DNA from: DATLLN01 sp963720885
GTDB taxonomy: Bacteria; Actinomycetota; Thermoleophilia; Gaiellales; JAICJC01
Assembly: GCA_963720885.1 (NCBI GenBank)
Contig: CAVRGW010000003.1
Coordinates: 16,732-80,731, forward strand
Length of the DNA: 64,000 nt
Direction of reading: 5' to 3'
Shown one piece after another: positions 45,512 to 53,727 of this stretch. The notes beneath the pieces are model-generated. The model saw nothing but the letters and a program-made list of their open reading frames with translations. It searched no databases and was not told the DNA's origin. Each line of letters starts with the position of its first letter. Position 1 is the first letter of the stretch. A program made the position numbers and the translations under genes.

Positions 45512-46389
45512 CGAGCGGGGGACGCCGCGACCGCGGGCGTGGAGCCCCGGTCGGACAGCCCCGGGAGGCGCAGCGTCGGCGTCCGCAGCTCATGCGGCCG
45601 GCGCAGGCTGTAGCCGAAGTGGCGTGCGCGCCTCTCGTACCGCCGCTCGGTCAGCTCGTAGTACGCCCGGCGGACGACGGTGTGGCGGCGCGGCCCGTCC
45701 CAGTCGTCGAAGTAGCGGTCGTTGACGCCGGTGCGCAACGTGCGGTCGGCGTGGAAGTTGTCCGTGTTCAGCCCCTCGGCGGTCGCCCGCCCGGCGCCGT
45801 GATCCTCGAGGCCGAGGAACCCGAACGCGGCGCGCAGCTCCGAGTCCGGGTCGGCGACCAGATCCTCGTAGCGCATGACGTGGACGCGGCGCACGTGCGG
45901 CACGTCCTCGGCCATCAGCTCATGGGCCCGCAGCCAGTGCTCGATCAGCGAGTGGGGCTTCGTGTCGCTCCACTTCTGCGTGGCCAGAGACACCGGGATC
46001 GGGTGGCGCATGATCACGACGAAGGCGGAGTCCGGGAACAGCGCCTGCAGGAAGCGCATCCGGATCAGGTTCGGCGGCGACTTCTCCATCAGCATCGGCC
46101 GCGAGGTGTCCCAGTAGCGCGACCACTCCCGGTAGAGCGTCTCGGCGTTCTCGGGCGTGGCAAGCGCCGAATCCTCGGTGAAGCGCGCCTCCGGACGGAA
46201 GGCGAACATGCCCGCCTTGCTGTGCAGCTCGTCGGCCGGGTACACGCTCTGGTTGTGCTGACCCTCGTTGGCGGGGCGCGGCGTGCCCTGCAGCGCCGCG
46301 ATCGACGGATGCTCGCCCAGATAGCGATAGAGCATCGTCGTGCCGCTGCGCTGGAGGCCGCACACGAAGACGAACTGATGACTCTCCAA
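45508..46389 (-). CDS. Sulfotransferase (copy 2)
   Basis: Paralogue of the gene at 44672. CGLQRSGTTMLYRYLGEHP is the PAPS 5' loop, VIMRHPIPVSLATQKWS the 3' loop and RYEDLVADPD the third motif. 293 aa. It is the first gene of the sulfotransferase - sulfotransferase - flippase operon. The only start giving a complete loop is TTG at 46389; no ribosome-binding site is visible. Divergent from the sulfotransferase at 46431 across 41 bp that hold an AT-rich GGTATAT patch unusual for this genome. Confidence 0.83.
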   Translation of the reverse strand: MESHQFVFVCGLQRSGTTMLYRYLGEHPSIAALQGTPRPANEGQHNQSVYPADELHSKAGMFAFRPEARFTEDSALATPENAETLYREWSRYWDTSRPMLMEKSPPNLIRMRFLQALFPDSAFVVIMRHPIPVSLATQKWSDTKPHSLIEHWLRAHELMAEDVPHVRRVHVMRYEDLVADPDSELRAAFGFLGLEDHGAGRATAEGLNTDNFHADRTLRTGVNDRYFDDWDGPRRHTVVRRAYYELTERRYERRARHFGYSLRRPHELRTPTLRLPGLSDRGSTPAVAASPAR

Positions 46390-46430
46390 ACCAGGCGAAA
46401 TGGTATATCCCCGGCTGTTTGGAGGAGACG

Positions 46431-47303
46431 GTGAAAACCCAGACGACGCGGTCGGGCGCAGGTACGGGGTCGTTCTCCACGCGGGAGCGGGCCGCCATGC
46501 GATGGCGCTGGGCGACGCGCCGCGCGAGGGTGCTACCGGACTTCCTGGTGCTCGGCGGGCAGCGCTGCGGGTCGACCTCGCTGTACACGATGCTGACCGG
46601 CCACCCGCAGGTGATGGCGGCCAGCCACAAGGAGCCGCACTTCTTCGACCGCAACCACCGGCGAGGCAAGGACTTCTATCGCCGGCTGTTCCCGCTGCGG
46701 GCGCACATCCGGGCCAGGGAGCGGCGGCTCGGCGGCCTGCCGGTGGTGACCGGCGAGGCGACGACCTACTACCTCGCGCACCCGGCGGTGCCCGGCCGGG
46801 TGGCGGCGATGCTGCCGGACGTCCGGCTGGTCGCGATCCTGCGCGACCCGGTCGACCGTGCGTACTCGCACTACCAGCTGTCGGTGCGCGGCGGCTGGGA
46901 GACGCTGTCGTTCGAGGAAGCGCTGGCGGCCGAACCCGAGCGGATCGCCGGCGAGGAGCAGCGGCTGCTCGACGATCCGGACTTCACCGGGCTCTCGCAC
47001 CGCTACCACTCGTACCGCACGCGCGGGCTGTACCTCGAGCAGCTCGAGCGCTGGTGGGCCGTATTCCCGGCCGACCGGCTGCTGGTGCTGCGCAGCGAGG
47101 ACATGTTCGCCGATCCCGCCGCGGTCTACGCCGAACTGGCGGCGTTCCTGGGTTTGGCCCCGGACGACAGGCGGGCGTTCGAGTCGCGCAACCGGGTCAG
47201 CTACTCGGGGATGGCGGAGAACACGCGCCGTGGGCTCGAGGCGTACTACGCAGAGCCGAACCGCCGGCTGGAGGCGCGGCTCGGGCGTTCGCTCGGCTGG
47301 TAG
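46431..47303 (+). CDS. Sulfotransferase (heparan-type)
   Basis: 290-aa sulfotransferase of a different subfamily. GGQRCGSTSLYTMLTGHP is the PAPS 5' loop, ILRDPVDRAYSHYQ the 3' loop, and GEATTYYL the usual region of heparan-type enzymes. The GTG start at 46431 has GGAGGAG at 46421-46427. It sits divergent from the two other sulfotransferases, so all three probably modify a common surface polymer. Confidence 0.85.
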   Translation: MKTQTTRSGAGTGSFSTRERAAMRWRWATRRARVLPDFLVLGGQRCGSTSLYTMLTGHPQVMAASHKEPHFFDRNHRRGKDFYRRLFPLRAHIRARERRLGGLPVVTGEATTYYLAHPAVPGRVAAMLPDVRLVAILRDPVDRAYSHYQLSVRGGWETLSFEEALAAEPERIAGEEQRLLDDPDFTGLSHRYHSYRTRGLYLEQLERWWAVFPADRLLVLRSEDMFADPAAVYAELAAFLGLAPDDRRAFESRNRVSYSGMAENTRRGLEAYYAEPNRRLEARLGRSLGW

Positions 47304-47312
47304 CCTGAGCCC

Positions 47313-47849
47313 ATGGCACGGGCACTCGTGGTCATCGACATCCAGAACGACTACTTCCCCGGCGGCCGCAGCGAGCTGGTCGGTGCCGATGCCGCCGCGG
47401 CCAGAGCCGCCGAGGTGCTCGCCGGCTTTCGCGAGCGCGGCGAGCAGGTGGTGCACCTCCAGCACGTGTGGGACGCGCCGGACGCGGAGTTCTTCGCTCC
47501 GGGCACACCGGGGGTGGAGATCAACCCGGTGGTCGCGCCGGCCGGCGGCGAGCCGGTGGTGCAGAAGGCGTTTCCCAACGGGTTCCTGCACACCGACCTC
47601 GAGCGGCGGCTGCGCGACGGTGACGCGAACCAGCTGGTGCTGTGCGGGATGATGACCAGCATGTGCGTCGACGCGACCGTGCGGGCCGCCGTCGACCTCG
47701 GGTTCGAGTGCACCGTCGTGCACGACGCGTGTGCGACCAAGGATCTGCGCTTCGACGGACGAGCGGTGGCGGCCGCCGACGTCCATGCGGCGTTCCTGGC
47801 GGCGCTCGGTGACGGATACGCGGCGCTAACATCAGCCTCCGATGTCTGA
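47313..47849 (+). CDS. Isochorismatase-family hydrolase
   Basis: Cysteine hydrolase of 178 aa. Catalytic triad candidates are the aspartate in VIDIQNDYFPGG, the lysine in VVQKAFPNGF and the cysteine in GMMTSMCVDATVRAAVDLGF. Members act on nicotinamide, isochorismate or carbamoyl compounds; MMTSMCVDAT is seen in the general isochorismatase-like branch. TAGCCT at 47301-47306 lies 6 nt before the ATG. Overlaps def by 8 bp. Confidence 0.87.
   Translation: MARALVVIDIQNDYFPGGRSELVGADAAAARAAEVLAGFRERGEQVVHLQHVWDAPDAEFFAPGTPGVEINPVVAPAGGEPVVQKAFPNGFLHTDLERRLRDGDANQLVLCGMMTSMCVDATVRAAVDLGFECTVVHDACATKDLRFDGRAVAAADVHAAFLAALGDGYAALTSASDV
47827..47832 (+). promoter_or_regulatory. TAnnnT -10 element, leaderless
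   Basis: TAACAT, 9 nt before the def ATG, inside the 3' end of the isochorismatase gene. Confidence 0.35.
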
Positions 47850-48438
47850 GCACGCGCACGAACACGAACACGAGCACGACGAGGACGTCGACGCGGCCGA
47901 AGGGCCGAGCGACGAGGAACGGCGTGCCTGGCGGCTGGCCGCGCTGCGGCTCGTCCGCCAGTATCCCGACCCCGTGCTCAAGAACCCGGCCGTCCCGGTC
48001 GGAGAGCCGGACGACGAGCTGCGTGCCCTGACCGCGCGGATGACCGACATCATGCGGGCGTCGCACGGCGTGGGGCTGGCGGCGCCGCAGATCGGCGTGT
48101 CCCGGCGGGTGCTGGTCTACGGCATGCGCGACGACGACGTCGTCCACGTACTGGTCAACCCGGAGCTGGTCGAGCGTTCCGAGGAGACCGTAGTCGAGAG
48201 CGAGGGCTGTCTGTCGCTGCTCGGCGGCGAGCTGTCGATCCCGGTCGAGCGCCATGTCCGCGTGCGGGTGTCGGCGACCGATGCCGACGGCGAGGCCGTC
48301 GAGTACGAAGCCGAGGGGCTGGAGGCGCGGGTCATCCAGCACGAGATCGACCATCTCGACGGCGTGTTGATCGTCGACCGCGCGCAGAACGACGAGCGCA
48401 AGGGCGCCCTGCGGGAGCTCCGCCTGCGCTCCGTGTGA
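47842..48438 (+). CDS. def: Peptide deformylase with His/Glu-rich N-terminal extension
   Basis: Removes the formyl group from nascent proteins. Motif 1 GVGLAAPQIG, motif 2 EGCLSL and motif 3 HEIDHLDG hold the metal ligands. 198 aa. The first 25 or so residues (MSEHAHEHEHEHDEDVDAAEG) are an acidic/histidine run that usual deformylases lack and could bind zinc, nickel or iron. It heads the def-fmt-rsmB operon (ATGA/GTGA overlaps). Confidence 0.95.
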   Translation: MSEHAHEHEHEHDEDVDAAEGPSDEERRAWRLAALRLVRQYPDPVLKNPAVPVGEPDDELRALTARMTDIMRASHGVGLAAPQIGVSRRVLVYGMRDDDVVHVLVNPELVERSEETVVESEGCLSLLGGELSIPVERHVRVRVSATDADGEAVEYEAEGLEARVIQHEIDHLDGVLIVDRAQNDERKGALRELRLRSV

Positions 48439-49307
48439 GCGTCGCCTACTTCGGTACCGCGCCGTTCGGCGCGGATGTGCTGCGCCGCCTCGTCGAGCGC
48501 GGCCGGATCGAGGTGGAGATCGTCGTCAGCCAGCCGGATCGCCCGTCGGGGCGCGGCCGGAGCCTGGCGCCGCCGCCGGTCGCCGTTGCCGCACGTGAGC
48601 TCGGGCTGGAGCTCGTGCAGACCGAGGACGCCAGCGCGGCGCCGCCCGACGCCGATGCCGGCATCGTGGTGGCGTTCGGCCAGATCCTGCGTGCGCCGCT
48701 GCTCGGCGCCTATCCGCTGGTGAACCTGCACCCGTCGCGGCTGCCCCGCTGGCGGGGAGCCGCGCCGGTTGAGCGAGCGATCATGGCGGGCGACGCCGAG
48801 ACCGCGGTGGCGGCGATCGAGGTCGCGCCGGAGCTGGACGCCGGGCCGATCCTGGCCGAGGCGACGATTTCCATCGGACCCGAGGACGACGCAGGCGCCG
48901 TGCGCGCGCAGGCGCTGGAGCTCGGCGTGCCGCTGCTCGAGCGAGCGCTGCTGGAGCGCCCCGCGGCCCGCCCGCAGGCGGAGGAGGGGGTCACCTACGC
49001 GCACAAGATTACGGGCGCCGACCGTGTGCTCGACTGGTCGCGCCCGGCGGTGGAGCTCGATCGTCAGGTGCGCGGGCTCTCGCCGCACATCGGCTCGCGC
49101 TGCGAGGTCGACGGACGGCCGGTCGTTGTCTGGCGGGCGCGGCCCGCAGATGCCGCCCCGGCGATCGGTGAGATCGGGCCGCCGCTGGTTGTCGGCACCG
49201 GCGACGGCGGGCTGGAGATCCTCGAGCTGCAGCCGGCGGGAAAGCGGCGGATGGCGGCGGCCGAGTACCTCCGCGGGCTGCGCGAACCGCCGAAGCTGGC
49301 GTCGTGA
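48435..49307 (+). CDS. fmt: Methionyl-tRNA formyltransferase
   Basis: Adds the formyl group to initiator Met-tRNA using 10-formyltetrahydrofolate. VAYFGTAPFGADVLRRL opens the Rossmann domain; LVNLHPSRLPRWRGAAPVER is the catalytic SLLP-type motif with R and H, and GVTYAHKIT begins the C-terminal domain. 290 aa, slightly short of the usual 310. GTG start overlaps def. Confidence 0.95.
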   Translation: MSVAYFGTAPFGADVLRRLVERGRIEVEIVVSQPDRPSGRGRSLAPPPVAVAARELGLELVQTEDASAAPPDADAGIVVAFGQILRAPLLGAYPLVNLHPSRLPRWRGAAPVERAIMAGDAETAVAAIEVAPELDAGPILAEATISIGPEDDAGAVRAQALELGVPLLERALLERPAARPQAEEGVTYAHKITGADRVLDWSRPAVELDRQVRGLSPHIGSRCEVDGRPVVVWRARPADAAPAIGEIGPPLVVGTGDGGLEILELQPAGKRRMAAAEYLRGLREPPKLAS

Positions 49308-50500
49308 ACGCGCGCCGCGTCGCCTATGAGGTGGTGCGCCGGACGTTCGAGGAGGGTGCGTATGCGGACCGTGCGTTCCCGTCGGTGGCGCGCCGGCTGG
49401 ACGCGCGCGACCGGCGCCAGGCGATGCGGCTCGCGTTCGGGGCCGTGCAGCGGGTGCGGACGGTCGATCACGCGATGGAGACGCTGGCCGGGCGGTCGCC
49501 GGGCAAGCTCCAGCCGCAGCTGCGAAGCGCGTTGCGGGTGAGCGGCTACGAGGTGTTGTTCTCGGACGGGGTGCCGGCCCGAGCCGCTGTCAGCGAGGGC
49601 GTCGAGCTCGCCCGCGCGGTGGCCGGCGAGCGCACGAGCGGCCTCGCGAATGCGGTGCTCCGGCGCATAGCGGAGGCGGGAGACGGCTGGGTCGCCGGGC
49701 TGCCGCCGGCGCTGCGCCACTCCTACCCGGACTGGGTGATGGAGGAGTGGACGGCCATGCTGGGCGAGGGGCCGGCGGGGGAGCTCGCGGAGGCGCAGAA
49801 CGAGCCGCCCGAGCTGTGCGTCCGCGTCAACACGCTGAAGGCCGAGGAGATCGATCTCGGGGTTCCGGTGCGCCTCGACCCGCAGGTGCCCGAGGCGAGG
49901 GTGCTGGAGGCGCAGGTCGACGTGGGCGCCAGCCGCGAGCTGGCGGAGGGCCTGATCTGGCCGCAGTCCAGGGCGTCGATGCTCCCAGCGCGCCTGCTCG
50001 CCCCCGAGCCGGGGATGCGGGTGCTCGACCTGTGCGCGGCGCCGGGAGGGAAGTCGGGGCAGCTGGCGGCGTTGATGGAGAACCGGGGCGAGCTGGTGTG
50101 CGTCGAGCGGCACCCCGGGCGGGCGAAGGCGCTGCGCGGAACCCTTGACCTGTTCGGCGCGAGCTGTGCGCGGGTGGAGGTGGCCGATGCGCTGGAGTTC
50201 GCCGACGGCGGCTTCGACCGCATCCTGCTCGACCCGCCGTGCAGCGGCCTCGGGGTGCTCGCCGGCAGGCCGGATGCCCGCTGGCGCAGGTCGCTCGAGG
50301 GGGCTCAGGAGGTCGCCGCGCTCCAGCGGCGGATGCTCGACCACGCCCGTGGCCTGCTCGCCCCCGGCGGGCGGCTGGTCTATTCGGTCTGCACCGTCCG
50401 CCGCGACGAGTGCGAGCGCGCCGTCGCCGGCGGCCGCCAGACGCTGCCGCACATCGACGGCACCGACGGCTTCTACATCGCCGACGCCACCGGGGTCTGA
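49304..50500 (+). CDS. rsmB: 16S rRNA (cytosine 967-C5)-methyltransferase, end set by repeat
   Basis: Methylates C967 of 16S rRNA. An N-terminal NusB-like domain is followed by the SAM site VLDLCAAPGGKSGQLAALM, motif IV DPPCSGLGVL and motif VI RLVYSVCTVRRDECE with the catalytic cysteine. 398 aa. Family members normally end with a few basic residues after DGFYIA; here the last residues ATGV and the TGA lie in the palindrome that starts at 50492, so the repeat replaced the natural C-terminal few residues. Confidence 0.93.
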   Translation: MNARRVAYEVVRRTFEEGAYADRAFPSVARRLDARDRRQAMRLAFGAVQRVRTVDHAMETLAGRSPGKLQPQLRSALRVSGYEVLFSDGVPARAAVSEGVELARAVAGERTSGLANAVLRRIAEAGDGWVAGLPPALRHSYPDWVMEEWTAMLGEGPAGELAEAQNEPPELCVRVNTLKAEEIDLGVPVRLDPQVPEARVLEAQVDVGASRELAEGLIWPQSRASMLPARLLAPEPGMRVLDLCAAPGGKSGQLAALMENRGELVCVERHPGRAKALRGTLDLFGASCARVEVADALEFADGGFDRILLDPPCSGLGVLAGRPDARWRRSLEGAQEVAALQRRMLDHARGLLAPGGRLVYSVCTVRRDECERAVAGGRQTLPHIDGTDGFYIADATGV

Positions 50501-50713
50501 CCCCGCTCTGACCCCGCTTGACGACCAGTTCACGCGCGACCGCGCGCCGAACCGCGCCAATCCACCCGTCCCCGCGCGCAACACCCGCCGCTTGGTCACG
50601 CGCCCCACGAGGAACCCGGTGAACACGCTCCCTCTCGCCGCCGACTCCGGGGGCGTGCGGCGCAAGACCGGCGCCGAAACGTCACATGTGGGGTCAGAGC
50701 GGGGTCAGACCCC
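50492..50713. mobile_element. 222-bp element with perfect 24-bp terminal inverted repeats
   Basis: The left end (50492-50515) and right end (50690-50713) are exact reverse complements over 24 bases; each is a compound of the GGGGTC / GACCCC palindrome. About 174 bp lie between with no ORF of recognisable product. The layout is that of a MITE or of a REP doublet. The left end supplies the rsmB stop codon. No transposase is present in the window, and no target-site duplication is obvious. Confidence 0.75.
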
Positions 50714-50771
50714 ATCCGCGTCGTGCGGCGCATTTCGGCGCGGAGTCGTTGCGAAGCGCGGGGTGCTGTGA

Positions 50772-52934
50772 CTAGGCGGCGAGGTCGCCGCGGCGCGCCC
50801 AGAGGCGCTCGACCTCGCCGGGGGTGACGGCCGGGCTGAAGAGGAAGCCCTGGCCGATCTGGCAGCCGTTCTCGAGCATGAAGCGCCGCTGGGCCTCGGT
50901 CTCGATGCCCTCCGCCACCGGCTGCAGTCCGAGCAGCCGCGCCAGCTGGATGATCGTCGTCACCATGGCGGCCGAGTCGGCATCGCCGGGCACGTCACGG
51001 ACGAACGTTCGGTCGACCTTCAGCATCGATGCGGGCAGCGCCTTCAGCCGCGAGAGCGACGAGTACCCGGTGCCGAAGTCGTCGATCGCCAGCGGCAACC
51101 CGGCCTCGCGCAGCATCTCGCTCACCTTCTCGGTCTCCGCCTGCTCGCTCATCGCCGTCGTCTCGGTCACCTCGAGCAGCAGATCGCCCGGCCGCATGCC
51201 GTTTCGCCGCAGCGTCTCGAGCAGCCGGCCGACCTCACGGGCGCCCCACATGCTGGTCGGGAAGTTGAACGCGATCTCGATCTCCATCCCACGCTCGCGC
51301 CAGCGCTGCGACTGGCGGCACACCTCGCCGGCCACCCACTCGGTGATCGGCTCGATCAGCCCGGTGCGCTCCGCCAGCGGCACGAAGTCGGCGGGGGAGA
51401 CCGGCCCCAGCTCCGCCGATGTCCAGCGCAGCAGCGCCTCGACGCCGGTCGGGTCGCCGGTCGCCAGGTGCACCACCGGCTGGTAGTGCAGCGCGAACTC
51501 CGATCGGTCGATCGCCCGGTGCAGCGCTGCGGTCAGCTCCAGCTCGCGTGCCGGCGCCTGCGCCTCGCGGCCCGGGTTGAAGCCCTTGCCGGCCTCGCGC
51601 ACCCGGTAGCAGTCGACGGTCGCCTGCTTGATCAGCCCGTCCGCGTCGTCCGCATCCTCGGGATACAGCGCCGTCCCCACGGTCGCGCTCAGATAGATGT
51701 CGTGGCCCTCCCAGCGAAATGGCCTGGAAAGCAGCGCCCGCAACCGGCCGGTCAGCGCCTCGGCCATCTGCGCGACGTCCGCCGCCACGGCGTGGGTGCT
51801 GTCCTCGCCCGTCTCCTCGTCCACATCGGCCAGCAGGATCAGGAACTCGTCACCGCCCTGCCGGGCAACGAGCTCGGCACCGGTCGCCGCCTCGCGCAGC
51901 CGGTCGGCGAACATGCCCATCAGTGCGTCGCCGGCGGCGTGGCCGAGCGAGCTGTTGATCAGCCGGAACTCGTCGAGGCTGACGAACTGCACGCCGACCA
52001 CGCGCCACTGCTCCGCCGCGCAGCCGAGCGCCATGTCCAGCCAGTCCGAGAACAGCGTCCGGTTGGGCAGCCCGGTCAGCTGGTCGTAGCTGGCGAGGTA
52101 CTGCACACGCTCCTCCGCCTGGCGGCGCTCGGTGACGTCCTCGGCGATGGTCGTCATCCCGCACGGGGTGCCGTCCTCGCCGAGCATCAGCGTGCTGTTG
52201 TAGCTGACGATCCGCTCCTCGCCGTCGCGGGTGACAACGCGGACGTCGCCATGCCGCGTGATCACGCCGGTCTTCATCGCCTCGAGGAACTCGGCGCGCC
52301 CGGCGGCCCGCAGATCGGGGGCGATGATCGTCTCGGACAGCCGTCGGCCCAGCAGCTCCTCGCGCTTCCACCCGAGCAGCTCGAGCATGTAGTCGTTGCA
52401 GAAGACAACGCGGCCGTCGGTGTCGAGGATGACGGCCAGCAGGTGTACCTCCTCGAGGATGTCGCGGAACAGCCGCTCCGAGGAGCGCGCCTGCTCCTCG
52501 GCCCGCTTGCGGTCGGTGATGTCCTGCATGACGCCCTGCACCAGCAGCGGCGTGCCGTCGTCCCCGGAGACGACGACGTAGGTGTCGCGCACCCACACCT
52601 CGCGGCCGTCGCGCGCGATCAGCCGGTACTCGTGCTGGACGCCCTCGGACGACTCCTCGAGCTCCAGCATGTCGCGATCGTCCGGATGGAGCACCTTCTG
52701 GAACATCTCCGGGTCGCTCCGCCACTCGGCGGGCGTGTAGCCGGTGAGCTGCTCGCTGAACGGGCTGACGTACACGTTCGCGAAGCCGTCCTGCGCCGTG
52801 TCGACGTACACCATTGCCGGCAGCTCTTCGACCAGCGAGCGGTACGGGATGACGTGACCAGCGACGACGATCGCGTCGTCGGGCCGCGGCCCTCTGCCGG
52901 CCAGCCGGCGGAGCATCTGTCTGGCAAAGCGCAT
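50772..52934 (-). CDS. PAS-PAS-GGDEF-EAL cyclic-di-GMP protein
   Basis: 720-aa signalling protein. Two PAS domains (about residues 30-150 and 155-270, with PAC regions ITDRKRAEEQ and VTERRQAEER) precede a GGDEF domain with an intact ARQGGDEFLILL active site and an EAL domain with EALLRW, DDFGTGYSSLSRL and LKVDRTFV intact. It can therefore probably both make and degrade c-di-GMP. There is no membrane segment, so sensing is cytosolic. Alone on its strand, opposite the rsmB operon. Confidence 0.94.
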   Translation of the reverse strand: MRFARQMLRRLAGRGPRPDDAIVVAGHVIPYRSLVEELPAMVYVDTAQDGFANVYVSPFSEQLTGYTPAEWRSDPEMFQKVLHPDDRDMLELEESSEGVQHEYRLIARDGREVWVRDTYVVVSGDDGTPLLVQGVMQDITDRKRAEEQARSSERLFRDILEEVHLLAVILDTDGRVVFCNDYMLELLGWKREELLGRRLSETIIAPDLRAAGRAEFLEAMKTGVITRHGDVRVVTRDGEERIVSYNSTLMLGEDGTPCGMTTIAEDVTERRQAEERVQYLASYDQLTGLPNRTLFSDWLDMALGCAAEQWRVVGVQFVSLDEFRLINSSLGHAAGDALMGMFADRLREAATGAELVARQGGDEFLILLADVDEETGEDSTHAVAADVAQMAEALTGRLRALLSRPFRWEGHDIYLSATVGTALYPEDADDADGLIKQATVDCYRVREAGKGFNPGREAQAPARELELTAALHRAIDRSEFALHYQPVVHLATGDPTGVEALLRWTSAELGPVSPADFVPLAERTGLIEPITEWVAGEVCRQSQRWRERGMEIEIAFNFPTSMWGAREVGRLLETLRRNGMRPGDLLLEVTETTAMSEQAETEKVSEMLREAGLPLAIDDFGTGYSSLSRLKALPASMLKVDRTFVRDVPGDADSAAMVTTIIQLARLLGLQPVAEGIETEAQRRFMLENGCQIGQGFLFSPAVTPGEVERLWARRGDLAA

Positions 52935-53007
52935 ACCTGACCGGGTGATCGCCCGCCGCGCGGCCGTATTGAACGGGTACCGGCCGCCTTCGGACGCCCG
53001 CGTTCAC

Positions 53008-53013
53008 TACGAT
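53008..53013 (+). promoter_or_regulatory. TAnnnT -10 element, leaderless
   Basis: TACGAT, 6 nt before the rpe ATG. It would drive rpe and the riboflavin genes. Confidence 0.4.
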
Positions 53014-53019
53014 CCCGCC

Positions 53020-53727
53020 ATGCGGGAATGGCCGACGACGACGGAGGTCGCGCCCTCGATCCTGTCCGCCGACTTCGCCCGGATGCGCGACCAGACGGCG
53101 GAGGTGCTGGAGGCGGGCGCGCGAGTGATCCACATCGACGTGATGGACGGCCACTTCGTCCCGGTGATCACGTTCGGCCCGAAGATGGTGGCCGACCTGG
53201 CCGACCTGATCCACGAGCACGGCGCCCTGGCCGACGTGCACCTGATGATCGAGCAGCCGGAGCGGCACATCGAGCAGTTCGCCGCGGCCGGCGCCGACAG
53301 CATCACCGTGCACGTCGAGACCTGCCCGCACATCCATTACACGCTCGACCGGATCAAGCAGCTGGGCTGCCGGGCCGGCGTGACGCTCAACCCGGGCACG
53401 CCCGTCGAGGCGGTCTGGGAGGCCTCGCGCTACGCGGACGTCCTGCTGTGCATGAGCGTGAACCCGGGGTGGGGCGGCCAGCGGTTCATCCCGGCGACGC
53501 TCGACCGACTGCCCCGCCTGCGCGACTACGCTCGCGGCCGGGGCGACGACGGCGTTGCCGTTGAGGTCGACGGCGGTGTCAACCGGGACACCATCCGCGA
53601 CGTGTTCGGCGCCGGCGCGAACATCCTGGTGGCCGGATCGGCGATCTTCGGCGCGCCCAGCCCGGGCGAGAGCTTTCGCGAGCTGACCGGCATCGTCGCC
53701 GCGGCCGGCGATCCGGCCTGGGTGTGA
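53020..53727 (+). CDS. rpe: Ribulose-phosphate 3-epimerase
   Basis: Pentose-phosphate pathway; interconverts ribulose 5-phosphate and xylulose 5-phosphate. APSILSADFARM, HIDVMDGHFVPVITFG (catalytic aspartate and metal histidines), MSVNPGWGGQRFIP and VEVDGGVN (second catalytic aspartate) are present. 235 aa. The GTG of ribD overlaps its stop. Ribulose 5-phosphate is also the substrate of the RibB half of ribBA, so this operon links supply and use. Confidence 0.96.
   Translation: MREWPTTTEVAPSILSADFARMRDQTAEVLEAGARVIHIDVMDGHFVPVITFGPKMVADLADLIHEHGALADVHLMIEQPERHIEQFAAAGADSITVHVETCPHIHYTLDRIKQLGCRAGVTLNPGTPVEAVWEASRYADVLLCMSVNPGWGGQRFIPATLDRLPRLRDYARGRGDDGVAVEVDGGVNRDTIRDVFGAGANILVAGSAIFGAPSPGESFRELTGIVAAAGDPAWV

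Noticed and set aside
50514..50689. Hidden transposase or protein in the 222-bp element
   Set aside because: All six frames lack any recognisable motif, and the interval is too short for a Y1 or other transposase.
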